NCBI GenBank assembly: GCA_050178015.1 | Contig: JBFXGM010000006.1 | Span: 62,001 to 126,000, forward strand | Direction: 5' to 3' | Length of the DNA stretch: 64,000 bases | DNA from: Gaoshiqia sp050178015 | GTDB taxonomy: Bacteria > Bacteroidota > Bacteroidia > Bacteroidales > Prolixibacteraceae | Part shown: one piece after another, positions 8,966-17,863 of the stretch | Layout: every line of letters begins with the position of its first letter | Numbering within the stretch: position 1 is the stretch's first letter | Notes under the pieces: generated by a model | Seen by the model: the letters and a program-made list of their open reading frames with translations, nothing else | The model's database searches: none | Told to the model about the DNA's origin: nothing | Made by a program: the position numbers and the translations under genes

Positions 8966-10816
8966 ATGACAGAAGATATGAGAAGGATTAGTATGGCAAT
9001 TTTTCTGCTGCTGGCAGTATGGATGGTATCGGCTCAGGATACCGTACGGTACACCGGCAGCACCCTGAATAACTCCGATTACCATCACGGGCAGTTAAGC
9101 CCGGTTGTTGGTGTACACAATATTCAGGTACTACGGGCCAGCCGCGAGCATCCCGAAATGGCCGATGTATATGGCTGGACCTACAACCATGGTCCCAACA
9201 TCGCCTACTGGAATAACACCTTTTTTATTCAGTACCTCAGCAATCCGGTTAGCGAGCACGAGGCTCCCGGCCAGGTTTACCTGAGTACCTCGAAAAACGG
9301 TTACGACTGGGATCAGCCCATTGTGCTTTTCCCTCCCTATAAAGTTCCCGATGGCACGGTGAAGGAGGGTGTTGAAGGTGTTGCCAAAAACAATTTTTCG
9401 GTATTGCACCAGCGCGTTGGATTTTATGTGGCCCCCAACGGTAAGTTGCTGACCATGGGCTATTATGGAATTTGTATCACCCACGAAGATAGTCCGAACG
9501 ATGGAAAAGGGATTGGCCGCGCCATTCGCGAGATTTATCCGGATGGTTCGTTTGGGCCCATCTATTTTATCCGTTATAACAAAGGGTGGAACGAAAAGAA
9601 TACCTCTTTCCCCTTCTATCGGTCATCAACCGATAAATCGTTTGTTGAAGCTTGCGAGGCCATGCTGGCCGAACCGCTCATGATGCAGCAATGGGTTGAA
9701 GAGGCCGATCGCGACGATCCGCTGATTCCGCTGAAAGAGCAATACAAGGCTTTCTCGTATTACCACCTCAATGACGGCCGTGTTGTTGGCCTTTGGAAAC
9801 ATGCGCTTACCTCAATCAGCAACGATGGTGGGAAAACCTGGGAATACACAGCTACACGCGCTCCGGGCTTTGTTACCAAGGCAGCTAAAATTTGGGGACA
9901 GAAAATGTCTGATGGAAAATTTGCAACGGTATATAACCCGTCACAGTTCCGTTGGCCGCTGGCTATTTCTTTAAGCGACGATGGCCTTGAATATACCAAC
10001 CTTCATCTGATCAACGGCGAAATTTCCACCATGCGCTATGGCGGCCAGTTCAAGTCGTACGGTCCACAGTACATGCGTGGAATTCTGGAAGGTAACGGAA
10101 CGCCCCCCGATGGGAAAATGTGGCTCACCTACAGTATGAACAAAGAGGATATCTGGGTTTCGTCGGTACCTGCACCCGCTTTGACCGAAGCGACCAAGCA
10201 TGCCGGCGATGTGTTCGATAAAATGAAAAACGGGAAAGAACTCGACACGTGGAATATCTTTTCGCCAGCTTGGGCGCCCGTAAAAATCGAGAAAGATCAG
10301 CATGGCAAAAAAGCGCTGGTATTGCGCGACAAAGATCCCTTCGACTATGCTGTGGCTGAAAAGGTTATTCCGGCATCTAAAAAACTGGCGGTTGAGTTTG
10401 TGATCAACCTGGCCCAAAACGATCATGGTTTGCTGCACATCGAACTGCTCGATGCAAAAGGAAATGCGGCTATCAGATTGATGTTCAATGATGAATCGAA
10501 TTTCATGAACAAAGACGGTTATAGCGAAAACCGCAATATGGTGTACGAACCCAACCGGGATTACGAGGTGAAAGTGTTGGTCGATGTTGACCGCAATTTT
10601 TTCGAGGTTTTTGTTGATGGCGAGCGCAAATCAGGACGGCTTTGCCATCAGAAAGTGGAGTCTGTTTCCCGCGTCATGTTCCGCACAGGCGAGCGTCGCT
10701 ATTATCCAACCATCGATTCACCCCGGATGCAATGGTTCGATGTGGACAACTCCGGCGCCATCGATCAGGAAGCCGTTTACAGCATCAAATCGTTTAAAAC
10801 CTATGAAACGAAATAA
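8966..10816 (+). CDS. Secreted beta-propeller protein (sialidase/BNR-like fold) with C-terminal beta-sandwich
   Basis: About 616 residues with an N-terminal signal peptide (MAIFLLLAVWMVSAQ). Starts at ATG 8966 or 8978 are both possible; the longer open frame to 8918 overlaps the previous gene and is rejected. The central part has Asp-box-like repeats, for example SNDGGKTWEY, as in sialidase-fold propellers. The last ~180 residues (KKLAVEFVINLAQ, FEVFVDGERKSG) look like a concanavalin-like sandwich. Related propeller families in Bacteroidota include rhamnosidases and lyases acting on rhamnose-glucuronate linkages as well as hydrolases; I cannot tell which applies. No sialic acid genes are nearby, so true sialidase activity is unlikely. 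Confidence 0.65.
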   Translation: MTEDMRRISMAIFLLLAVWMVSAQDTVRYTGSTLNNSDYHHGQLSPVVGVHNIQVLRASREHPEMADVYGWTYNHGPNIAYWNNTFFIQYLSNPVSEHEAPGQVYLSTSKNGYDWDQPIVLFPPYKVPDGTVKEGVEGVAKNNFSVLHQRVGFYVAPNGKLLTMGYYGICITHEDSPNDGKGIGRAIREIYPDGSFGPIYFIRYNKGWNEKNTSFPFYRSSTDKSFVEACEAMLAEPLMMQQWVEEADRDDPLIPLKEQYKAFSYYHLNDGRVVGLWKHALTSISNDGGKTWEYTATRAPGFVTKAAKIWGQKMSDGKFATVYNPSQFRWPLAISLSDDGLEYTNLHLINGEISTMRYGGQFKSYGPQYMRGILEGNGTPPDGKMWLTYSMNKEDIWVSSVPAPALTEATKHAGDVFDKMKNGKELDTWNIFSPAWAPVKIEKDQHGKKALVLRDKDPFDYAVAEKVIPASKKLAVEFVINLAQNDHGLLHIELLDAKGNAAIRLMFNDESNFMNKDGYSENRNMVYEPNRDYEVKVLVDVDRNFFEVFVDGERKSGRLCHQKVESVSRVMFRTGERRYYPTIDSPRMQWFDVDNSGAIDQEAVYSIKSFKTYETK

Positions 10817-10831
10817 TAAGAAAGGAACAAA

Positions 10832-12385
10832 ATGACTATTTCACGTAAACAACTCATCATATCGATTTTTATTCTGGGGATAACTTTTGCTGCTCATTCG
10901 GCAATGGCCTCGGGTAAAAAAAAGAAAACTGTTCTGAAGGCCGATGATTTCAAGCATTATGTCGATTATTTTAATCGCATGGAAGATGAAAACATCGCGA
11001 AAGCCGTTCCAAACTCGGCTTCGTGGGACTGGATGAAAACCAATATTCCGCTGTTTGAATGCCCTCAGGACAATTTCGAAGAAATGTACTATTATCGTTG
11101 GTGGACCCTGCGCAAGCACATCACCGAAACGCCAATGGGATTCGGTATCACCGAGTTTCTGGTTGACCGTCCGTATGCCGATAAATACAACCTGATCAGT
11201 TGCGCCCTGGGGCACCACATCATGGAAACCCGCTGGCTGCACAACCCGGTTTATTTGCAGGACAATGTGAAAATCTGGTTCCGTGGAAACGATGGCGGCA
11301 TGATGAGCAAGTTGCTGAAGTTTAGCAGCTGGACAGCATTCGCTTTGTACAACAGTTATTTGGTGAATGCAGACAAAGCTTTTCTGACCGATATGCTGCC
11401 CGATTTGACAGAAGAATATCAACAATGGGAGGTAGAAAAAAGACTTCCAAGCGGGTTGTTTTGGCAGTACGATGTGCGCGATGGCATGGAAGAACAAATC
11501 AGCGGCGGGCGGAAAGTGAAAAATAAACGTCCCACTATTAACAGTTACATGTTTGGTAATGCGCTGGCCCTTTCAAAAATTGCCGGTTTGAACGGCAATC
11601 AAAAACTGTCTGATTTATACGCCGCCAAGGCCGATACCATGAAGCAGCTGGTGTTGGAAAACCTGTGGAGCGCCGACGACCAGTTTTTTGAAACGGTGAA
11701 GGAAGAAGGTGGTTTTGCCCAGGTGCGCGAGGCCATCGGGTATATTCCCTGGTATTTTAACCTTCCCAACGAAGAACATTCCGTCGCCTGGAAACAGGTA
11801 ACGGATAACAATGGTTTTCTTGCTCCATATGGCCTGACCACTGCCGAACGCCGTCACCCCGATTTCCGCAGCCACGGCTGTTGCCGCTGCGAGTGGGACG
11901 GGGCAATTTGGCCTTTTGCCACTGCGCAAACGCTTACCGGAATGGCCAATCTGCTGAACGATTACCAGCAATCGGTGGTGAATAAAAACGATTATTTCAT
12001 GCACATGGAGCTTTACGTGGAGTCGCAGTATCACCGCGGTCGTCCGTATGTTGGCGAATATCAGGACGAAACGACTGGCTACTGGCTGAAGGGCGACCAG
12101 GAACGCAGCCGCTATTACAACCATTCTACTTTCAACGACCTGATGATTTCGGGTTTAATTGGTCTGCGTCCACGAGCCGATGAGGTGATTGAAATAAACC
12201 CGCTCATCCCGGAAGGCAAGTGGGACTGGTTTTGCCTCGACAATGTGCTGTATCATGGAAAAACGTTGACCATCATCTGGGACAAAACCGGCGAAAAATA
12301 CAAAAAAGGAAAAGGCCTGAGCGTTTGGGCCGACGGTAAGGAAGTTGGCCGCACTGCCCGTCTGGAAAAACTGATTTGTCAATAA
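10832..12385 (+). CDS. (alpha/alpha)6-barrel glycosidase, MGH1-like
   Basis: A 517-residue exported protein (signal peptide ending near AAHSAMA) with the six-hairpin pattern of trehalase/GH63/mannosylglycerate-hydrolase-like glycosidases: SKLLKFSSWTAFALYNSYL, NSYMFGNALALSKIAGL, SADDQFFETV, EWDGAIWPFATAQTLTG and a final beta-rich domain (VIEINPLIPEG, LTIIWDKTGEKY). Acidic residues in the WDGAIWPF region are candidates for catalysis. Enzymes of this clan act on gluco-, manno- or rhamnosides; specificity is not visible. It lies 15 bp after the propeller gene and 31 bp before DUF3826, within the pectin-type operon. Confidence 0.65.
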   Translation: MTISRKQLIISIFILGITFAAHSAMASGKKKKTVLKADDFKHYVDYFNRMEDENIAKAVPNSASWDWMKTNIPLFECPQDNFEEMYYYRWWTLRKHITETPMGFGITEFLVDRPYADKYNLISCALGHHIMETRWLHNPVYLQDNVKIWFRGNDGGMMSKLLKFSSWTAFALYNSYLVNADKAFLTDMLPDLTEEYQQWEVEKRLPSGLFWQYDVRDGMEEQISGGRKVKNKRPTINSYMFGNALALSKIAGLNGNQKLSDLYAAKADTMKQLVLENLWSADDQFFETVKEEGGFAQVREAIGYIPWYFNLPNEEHSVAWKQVTDNNGFLAPYGLTTAERRHPDFRSHGCCRCEWDGAIWPFATAQTLTGMANLLNDYQQSVVNKNDYFMHMELYVESQYHRGRPYVGEYQDETTGYWLKGDQERSRYYNHSTFNDLMISGLIGLRPRADEVIEINPLIPEGKWDWFCLDNVLYHGKTLTIIWDKTGEKYKKGKGLSVWADGKEVGRTARLEKLICQ

Positions 12386-12416
12386 AACCAATGGATAATT
12401 TTAAACCTAAAAATCA

Positions 12417-13109
12417 ATGAAAAAATCTTATCTCAAAGCAGGGCCATGGTTGCTGGCCGGAATGCTTTTGTTTTCTCCCATTACAAAGGCTGTGGCCGTA
12501 AGTACAGAAACAGTGACCGTGGCAGCAGAGCCTACCGAACAGGAGAAAAAGGCGGCAGAATGGGTTGCATCACTCAGCCTGAATGACGAAGCAAAAGAAA
12601 AAAGGGTCATTGCGGTGATTGCCGAACACCTTACTGCTGTCCGCGACTGGCACAATGCACATCCGGCCTCTACCGTACCTGAAGGTATCAACCCGGTAAC
12701 CGGAAATCCGTTGAGTGAACTCGACCGCCAGATCATTGCCGACTCGGCCATGCCCAAAACCGTGCATGAGGCTTTGATGACCGGACTTCGCCACGATTTG
12801 ACGGAAGAACAGGTAGAAGCTATCCTTGACAAATATACTATCGGAAAAGTAGCTTTCACCATGCAAGGGTATAAGGCGATTGTGCCGGATTTAACCGAGA
12901 AAGAAGAAGCTACCATTCTTGCTTATCTGAAAGATGCCCGCGAAATGGCTGTCGATTACAAAAACATGAAACAGATTTCCGCCATTTTCGAAATCTACAA
13001 AACCAAGTCGGAACAATACCTGAACAATAACGGGCGAAACTGGCGTGAAATGTACAAGGCTTACGTCAATGCCCGTAAAGCGGAGAAAGCTGCAAAAGCA
13101 AATAATTAA
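12417..13109 (+). CDS. DUF3826 protein, copy 1
   Basis: A 230-residue exported, helical, charged protein that I recognise as DUF3826, a Bacteroidota family of unknown function often found beside pectin-degradation genes. Signal peptide to about residue 27; conserved-looking core LTEEQVEAILDKYTIGK, MQGYKAIVPDLTEKEEA, AREMAVDYKN and the C-terminal NNNGRNWREMYKAY. A second copy at 58668 shares the pattern LTxEEKxxIxxxLxxAREhA and the GYxxxIPxLT segment but little else. Both copies are in transcription units with a PL1 pectate lyase. No catalytic motif is apparent, so a structural or binding role is possible. Confidence 0.8.
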   Translation: MKKSYLKAGPWLLAGMLLFSPITKAVAVSTETVTVAAEPTEQEKKAAEWVASLSLNDEAKEKRVIAVIAEHLTAVRDWHNAHPASTVPEGINPVTGNPLSELDRQIIADSAMPKTVHEALMTGLRHDLTEEQVEAILDKYTIGKVAFTMQGYKAIVPDLTEKEEATILAYLKDAREMAVDYKNMKQISAIFEIYKTKSEQYLNNNGRNWREMYKAYVNARKAEKAAKANN

Positions 13110-13127
13110 CTTTCAAGAAAATAAGAA

Positions 13128-14225
13128 ATGAATAAAAACTGGATCAAAATAGGCTTGCTGGTTCTGGCAGCAGGATTTTTTTCAGCCTGTTCCACTGAGT
13201 CAGGCAACCGATGGAAACAAGGGATTGTGGAAGAACAGTTTCTGTATGACGAAGATGTGTACCCTTCCTGCCATGCCGGTACGCTGGCCGAAACACCCGA
13301 GGGGATTGTGGCTGCCTGGTTTGGCGGTACGCGCGAGCGTCATCCCGATGTAACCATCCGTTTCAGCCGTTTGGTTGACGGGCAGTGGACAAAATCGATG
13401 GAAGTGGCGAATGGCGTAATTAACGATACGCTGCGTTACCCAACCTGGAACCCGGTCTTGTACCAAATTCCGGATGGCGATCTTCTTTTGTTTTATAAAG
13501 TTGGTCCAAAACCTTCGGAATGGTGGGGGATGTTGAAACGTTCAAAAGATAACGGTCTCACCTGGAGCGATGCCGAAGCGCTTCCCGAAGGTTACATTGG
13601 CCCGGTAAAAAACAAACCGGTATTGCTGGATAACGGGATGTTGATTTGCCCGTCGAGCACCGAAGGTGATGGTGGCTGGCAAGTACATTTTGAAATGACA
13701 CCCGACTTTGGTAAAACATGGGAAAAAGTGGGCCCGATCAACAGTCCTTCTACGTATTCCATCATTCAACCCAGTGTGTTGACATATCCTGATGGACGGT
13801 TGCAGATATTGTGCCGCAGCAAAAATAGTGTTATCGTTGATTCATGGTCATCGGATAACGGACAAACCTGGTCGCTTCCTCAGGAGAGTGGTTTACCCAA
13901 CAACAACTCGGGCACCGATGCAGTAAGCTTGGTTGATGGTCGTCAACTGGCGGTTTATAACCATGTGAAAACTCCTATTGGCGCATCAAAAGGTTATCGT
14001 ACACCGCTGAATGTGGCTGTTTCAGAAGATGGCCGTAACTGGTCGGCCGCGCTGGTGCTCGAAGATTCTGAAATCAGCCAGTATTCGTATCCCGCTGTCA
14101 TTCAGTCTTCCGATGGCATGGTGCATTTTATTTATACCTGGCGTCGCGAAAAAATGAAATATGTAAAAGTGGACCCGGCTAAGCTAAAGCTGACACCAAT
14201 CGTCAACGAAAAGTGGCCGGAATAA
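13128..14225 (+). CDS. BNR/Asp-box sialidase-like propeller lipoprotein
   Basis: A 365-residue lipoprotein (lipobox FSAC, C21) with a sialidase-fold propeller of the BNR_2 type. Three Asp-box motifs are clear: SKDNGLTW, TPDFGKTW and SSDNGQTW. CHAGTLAET and AAWFGGTRE near the N terminus are typical of this non-classical group, which is widespread in pectin loci. It lacks an obvious FRIP motif and has no sialate catabolism partners, so it is better viewed as a glycosidase or lyase of unknown specificity. It follows DUF3826 by 18 bp and precedes a repeat-bearing gap of 173 bp. Confidence 0.75.
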   Translation: MNKNWIKIGLLVLAAGFFSACSTESGNRWKQGIVEEQFLYDEDVYPSCHAGTLAETPEGIVAAWFGGTRERHPDVTIRFSRLVDGQWTKSMEVANGVINDTLRYPTWNPVLYQIPDGDLLLFYKVGPKPSEWWGMLKRSKDNGLTWSDAEALPEGYIGPVKNKPVLLDNGMLICPSSTEGDGGWQVHFEMTPDFGKTWEKVGPINSPSTYSIIQPSVLTYPDGRLQILCRSKNSVIVDSWSSDNGQTWSLPQESGLPNNNSGTDAVSLVDGRQLAVYNHVKTPIGASKGYRTPLNVAVSEDGRNWSAALVLEDSEISQYSYPAVIQSSDGMVHFIYTWRREKMKYVKVDPAKLKLTPIVNEKWPE

Positions 14226-14283
14226 CCGAAAATAAAGTGCTGGTGGAAATAAACTTGTGCCTTACGTAAAAAAAAACCTTAGA

Positions 14284-14351
14284 GAAGGTCATCCCGAACT
14301 TGATTCGGGGTCTCATCCTTTACAGATGCTGAATCAAGTTCAGCAGGACGT
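14284..14351. repeat. Dispersed palindromic element, copy 1 (two hairpins)
   Basis: Two hairpins in tandem: CCCGAA-CTTGA-TTCGGG (14293-14309) and GCTGAA-TCAAG-TTCAGC (14328-14344), flanked by GGTCAT on the left and AGGACG on the right. Related copies are at 57535-57612 (both hairpins) and 45185-45207 (one hairpin). It may act as a transcription attenuator between the propeller and esterase genes. Confidence 0.75.
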
Positions 14352-14398
14352 AGAAGGCACAGGTTTATTGCCACGGTCCGATATCAAACCTAAAACCT

Positions 14399-15799
14399 AT
14401 GAAAAAGATTTCTTCACTGATTGTACTATTTGTGATGGCTGTTTGTCAGCTTTTTGCACAAATCCCCAACTCCGACAATAACTTTCGGCGTCCGCTAAAA
14501 GAGGTTTTAAAAGACATTGAAACACAGTTTCAGGTGAAATTGCGCATTTCGGCAAAAGATGTGGAAGGGAAAGTGCTGGACTATGCCGACTGGCGTTTCC
14601 GTCCCGGTTTGGAAGAAACCCTGAAAAATGTGTTGGCTCCGTTTGATTTGGTTCACCTGCCCGACGGCGCGCCCAACAAGTTTAAAATTGAGGGGTACCG
14701 CTATCACCTGCGAACTGTGCCGGAAGCTCGCGAACTGCTGGACCATCTGGCAGGTAAATATTCGGATAAAGACAGTTGGGAAGTTCGTCGCGATGCCCTG
14801 ATAAGTTGCCTGCCCGAGGCTGTCCGTTTGTCGCCTCTGCCCCAGAGTCCTGGAACAAAACCTATTCTGACACCAAAACGGAAAATGGACGGCTACACCG
14901 TACAAAATATTGCCCTGGAAGTATTGCCGGGCGTTTATGTATGCGGTTCGGTTTATCAACCTTCAAAAATAAAAGGGAAAATACCGGTGGTTTTGTGCCC
15001 GAACGGCCATTTTGGCGATGGACGCTACAACAAGGATATCCAGGCCCGCTGTGCCGGACTGGCCCGGATGGGCGCTGTGGCCGTGAGCTACGACTTGTTT
15101 GCCTGGGGCGAATCGGCCTTGCAGTTTGAACCGGAAGCACATCGCAAAAGTATGGCCAACACCATGCAGGCGCTGAACAGCATTCGTCTGCTCGATTACC
15201 TGCTTTCGATGGATTACGCCGATCCCAACCGGGTTGGGATTACCGGCGGATCGGGTGGGGGCAGCCACAGCATCTTGATGGCCGCGCTCGACGACCGTAT
15301 CGATGTGAGCGTTCCGGCAGTGATGATGTCGGCCATTCATTACGGCGGATGTCCCTGTGAGAGTGGCAATCCCATTCATTTGTGCGAAGGCGGGACGAAC
15401 AATGTAGAACTGGCCGGGTTTTTTGCCCCCAAACCACAGCTCATTATTTCGGATGGCGGCGATTGGACGGCCAATGTTCCCGAACTGGAATTTCCGTACC
15501 TGAAACGTATTTATCAGTTTTACGGCGCTGATGCTGCGGTCGAGAATGTCCACCTTCCAAAAGAAGGACACGATTACGGCCCGTCAAAGCGAGCGGCCAT
15601 GTACTGGTTTATGGCGAAACATCTGGGACTCGACCAGTCTAAAGTATTTTCCGGCGACGGGCGATTGGACGAATCGGCCATTACCATTGAATCTGCTGAT
15701 CAGTTAAAAACATTTGGTGTGAACGGCGAGAAACTTCCGGCCAACGCGCTTATTGGGTTCGATCGGCTGGAGGAAGTTTTTCAGAAAGCGATCAATTAG
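14399..15799 (+). CDS. Secreted alpha/beta-hydrolase (pectin/acetyl esterase type) with N-terminal STN-like domain
   Basis: A 466-residue exported protein (signal peptide to about residue 20). Residues ~160-410 are an alpha/beta-hydrolase: nucleophile S285 in GGSGGGS, probable acid D352 or D355 in SDGGDW, and H391 in KEGHDYGP. It resembles acetyl-xylan-esterase-like and RG-II esterases of Bacteroidota. Residues ~28-97 (PLKEVLKDIETQFQVKLRI, then LEETLKNVLAPFDL) follow the beta-alpha-beta pattern of the STN domain at the front of SusC proteins, an unusual partner for an esterase. The likely role is removing acetyl or methyl esters from pectin in the periplasm. ATG 14399 gives a standard signal peptide; the upstream ORF in the repeat is not coding. 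Confidence 0.8.
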   Translation: MKKISSLIVLFVMAVCQLFAQIPNSDNNFRRPLKEVLKDIETQFQVKLRISAKDVEGKVLDYADWRFRPGLEETLKNVLAPFDLVHLPDGAPNKFKIEGYRYHLRTVPEARELLDHLAGKYSDKDSWEVRRDALISCLPEAVRLSPLPQSPGTKPILTPKRKMDGYTVQNIALEVLPGVYVCGSVYQPSKIKGKIPVVLCPNGHFGDGRYNKDIQARCAGLARMGAVAVSYDLFAWGESALQFEPEAHRKSMANTMQALNSIRLLDYLLSMDYADPNRVGITGGSGGGSHSILMAALDDRIDVSVPAVMMSAIHYGGCPCESGNPIHLCEGGTNNVELAGFFAPKPQLIISDGGDWTANVPELEFPYLKRIYQFYGADAAVENVHLPKEGHDYGPSKRAAMYWFMAKHLGLDQSKVFSGDGRLDESAITIESADQLKTFGVNGEKLPANALIGFDRLEEVFQKAIN

Positions 15800-15825
15800 A
15801 TACAACCAATAAAACAACAATCATA

Positions 15826-17184
15826 ATGAAAAGAAATCTGACCATAAAATTTACATTTTTTATCGCCGTTTTTTTCCTTGGGATTGGCGCAATGGCCCAG
15901 CAACTGGCTTTTCCCGGTGCGCAGGGATTTGGCGCATATACGCAGGGCGGGCGTTTTGGCAAAGTTATCGAAGTTACTAATTTGAATGACGCCGGTCCCG
16001 GAAGCTTACGCGCGGCTATCGAAGCTGAGGGGCCGCGGACAGTGGTTTTCCGCGTATCGGGAAACATTGAGTTGGAATCGATGCTCACCATCACCAATCC
16101 GTTTATCACCATTGCCGGACAAACAGCGCCGGGAGATGGTATCTGTCTGAAAGATTTCCCATTGCACATACAGGATGCGCACGATGTGATTGTTCGCTTT
16201 ATCCGGGTGCGCCCGGGAATCGCCTCCGGCTTGAACGGCGATGAAATTGATGGCATTGAAGTGCGCGACTCAAAAAATGTTATCATCGATCATTGTACGG
16301 TAAGCTGGATGGTTGACGAAGGTATCAATACATGGAAAGGTACTGAAAACATTACGGTTCAGTGGTGTATCGTAGCCGAACCGCTGAACAAATCAATCCA
16401 CTATAAAGGGGCACATGGTTTTGGCGGTTCGGTGGGCGGAAAGTTTGCCTCGTACCATGATAACCTGATTGCCCATGCCCCGGGCCGCAATCCAAGTATT
16501 GGCGGAAACAACCAGTACATGACCGAGTCGCTGGATTTTCGCAACAACGTGGTGTTTAACTACGGGCACCGCACCTGCGACGGCAAGCCGGGAAGCATTA
16601 ATTTTGTTGCGAATTATTACAAGCCGGGCCCCGCAACGACCGAAAAAATTAAGAACCAACTGGTGAGAATTGACAATGCCCAAAAGTATGGGTTCGATTC
16701 GAAATGGTATATCGATGGCAATGTGATTCATGGTTTTCCAAAGGCGCTGAAAGACAACTGGGGGAATGCCGTTGCCTGGGACCAGGGCACTTCGCCTGAT
16801 ATAAATCGGCTGAACGAACCTTTGGCCACTGTGGAGACACAGATTGTTTCAGCAGAAAAAGCCTATAAAAATGTGTTGAAATATGCCGGGGTGATTGCTC
16901 CCGGAAGAGATGATCACGAAAAACGGATTGTGGCCGAAGTTGACGGGAAAGCCCCCATCCGGGGAAACGGTGTGGTTGATACGGTTGAACAGGCCGGTGG
17001 TTGGCCCGAGCTGAAAGGTACCGTAGCGCCGGTTGACTCCGACCACGATGGCATGCCTGATGCGTGGGAGTTGAAAGCGGGATTGGACCCGAACGATCCT
17101 TCGGATACAAATAAAGACCGAAATAACGATGGCTATACCAATGTGGAAGAATATTTGAATAGCTTAGTGCCTATGCTGGAATAA
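15826..17184 (+). CDS. Pectate lyase, PL1 family, copy 1
   Basis: A 452-residue exported right-handed beta-helix lyase. Signal peptide ends at GIGAMAQ; FPGAQGFGAYTQGGR and TIAGQTAPGDG are typical of Bacteroidota PL1 proteins, and the catalytic-arginine region reads APGRNPSIGG. It cleaves polygalacturonate by beta-elimination using Ca2+. The C terminus (about 405-447) holds a calcium-binding thrombospondin-type-3-like tail: DSDHDGMPDAWE, then DPSDTNKDRNNDGYTN, shared almost residue for residue with the second PL1 at 55754. It ends 20 bp before the sigma factor gene, with no terminator between. Confidence 0.9.
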   Translation: MKRNLTIKFTFFIAVFFLGIGAMAQQLAFPGAQGFGAYTQGGRFGKVIEVTNLNDAGPGSLRAAIEAEGPRTVVFRVSGNIELESMLTITNPFITIAGQTAPGDGICLKDFPLHIQDAHDVIVRFIRVRPGIASGLNGDEIDGIEVRDSKNVIIDHCTVSWMVDEGINTWKGTENITVQWCIVAEPLNKSIHYKGAHGFGGSVGGKFASYHDNLIAHAPGRNPSIGGNNQYMTESLDFRNNVVFNYGHRTCDGKPGSINFVANYYKPGPATTEKIKNQLVRIDNAQKYGFDSKWYIDGNVIHGFPKALKDNWGNAVAWDQGTSPDINRLNEPLATVETQIVSAEKAYKNVLKYAGVIAPGRDDHEKRIVAEVDGKAPIRGNGVVDTVEQAGGWPELKGTVAPVDSDHDGMPDAWELKAGLDPNDPSDTNKDRNNDGYTNVEEYLNSLVPMLE

Positions 17185-17204
17185 AAAAATTACCTGCTAC
17201 TTGT

Positions 17205-17795
17205 ATGATGGAAGGAGTCCAAAACGCCGACTGGTTTGTTGAATGGTCCCGCTTTAAAAGCGGTGACATGGATTCCTTTCGTCGTATTTATGACCATTTC
17301 TTCGACCGCCTGTATCGGTATGGCTGCAAACTTACCGCCAGCACCGAACTGGTAGAAGACAGCATTCAGGAACTCTTTCTCTCCCTTTACACCCGTCGCG
17401 AAAACTTGGCGGAAACCGTTTCTGTTGAGTTTTATTTGCTGAAGGCCCTGAAATTGATCATTTACGGGAAGCTTCGAAAAGAAAAGCGGCTGGTTTTTAA
17501 TCGAGGTGATGGGGACAATTTTAAGCTCGAATTCTTATTGGAAACCGACGAGCCGGAGGATCTGGATCAATGCAGGGTTGAGCTTATCATGAAATCACTG
17601 GGCGAACTTAATCCTGCTGCCCGTGAAATTATCTACTTAAAATTTTACAGCGATCTGGACTACCGGCAAATTGGGGAGATGCTGGGCATTCAGCCCGATT
17701 CGGCCAAGAAGCAGGTTTATCGTATTGTTTCTTCTTTGCGTGTCCTGTTGAAAGACACTCCGCTGGAATTATTGTACATATGCTTTAGGGCATAA
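17205..17795 (+). CDS. ECF-type RNA polymerase sigma factor, copy 1
   Basis: A 196-residue ECF sigma factor. Region 2 is seen in DSFRRIYDHFFDRLYRYG and EDSIQELFLSLY; region 4 in LNPAAREIIYLKFYSDLDY with the helix-turn-helix RQIGEMLGIQPDSAKKQ. ATG 17205 and ATG 17208 are both possible. With the FecR protein downstream and the STN-bearing SusC it forms a trans-envelope signalling module: ligand import by SusC releases the sigma factor to activate the locus. It lies directly behind the enzyme genes rather than at the head of its own unit. Confidence 0.92.
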   Translation: MMEGVQNADWFVEWSRFKSGDMDSFRRIYDHFFDRLYRYGCKLTASTELVEDSIQELFLSLYTRRENLAETVSVEFYLLKALKLIIYGKLRKEKRLVFNRGDGDNFKLEFLLETDEPEDLDQCRVELIMKSLGELNPAAREIIYLKFYSDLDYRQIGEMLGIQPDSAKKQVYRIVSSLRVLLKDTPLELLYICFRA

Positions 17796-17863
17796 AAAAT
17801 AGCCTGAAATTCCTGTCCACTTTTCCTGTCTTCGTGCAATTAGAAAGAAAACACACGCAACGA

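Noticed and set aside
13128..14225. True exo-sialidase
   Set aside because: Asp-boxes show only the fold; I see no FRIP motif and no sialate lyase, kinase or epimerase context (the DapA-like gene sits in an acid-sugar operon).
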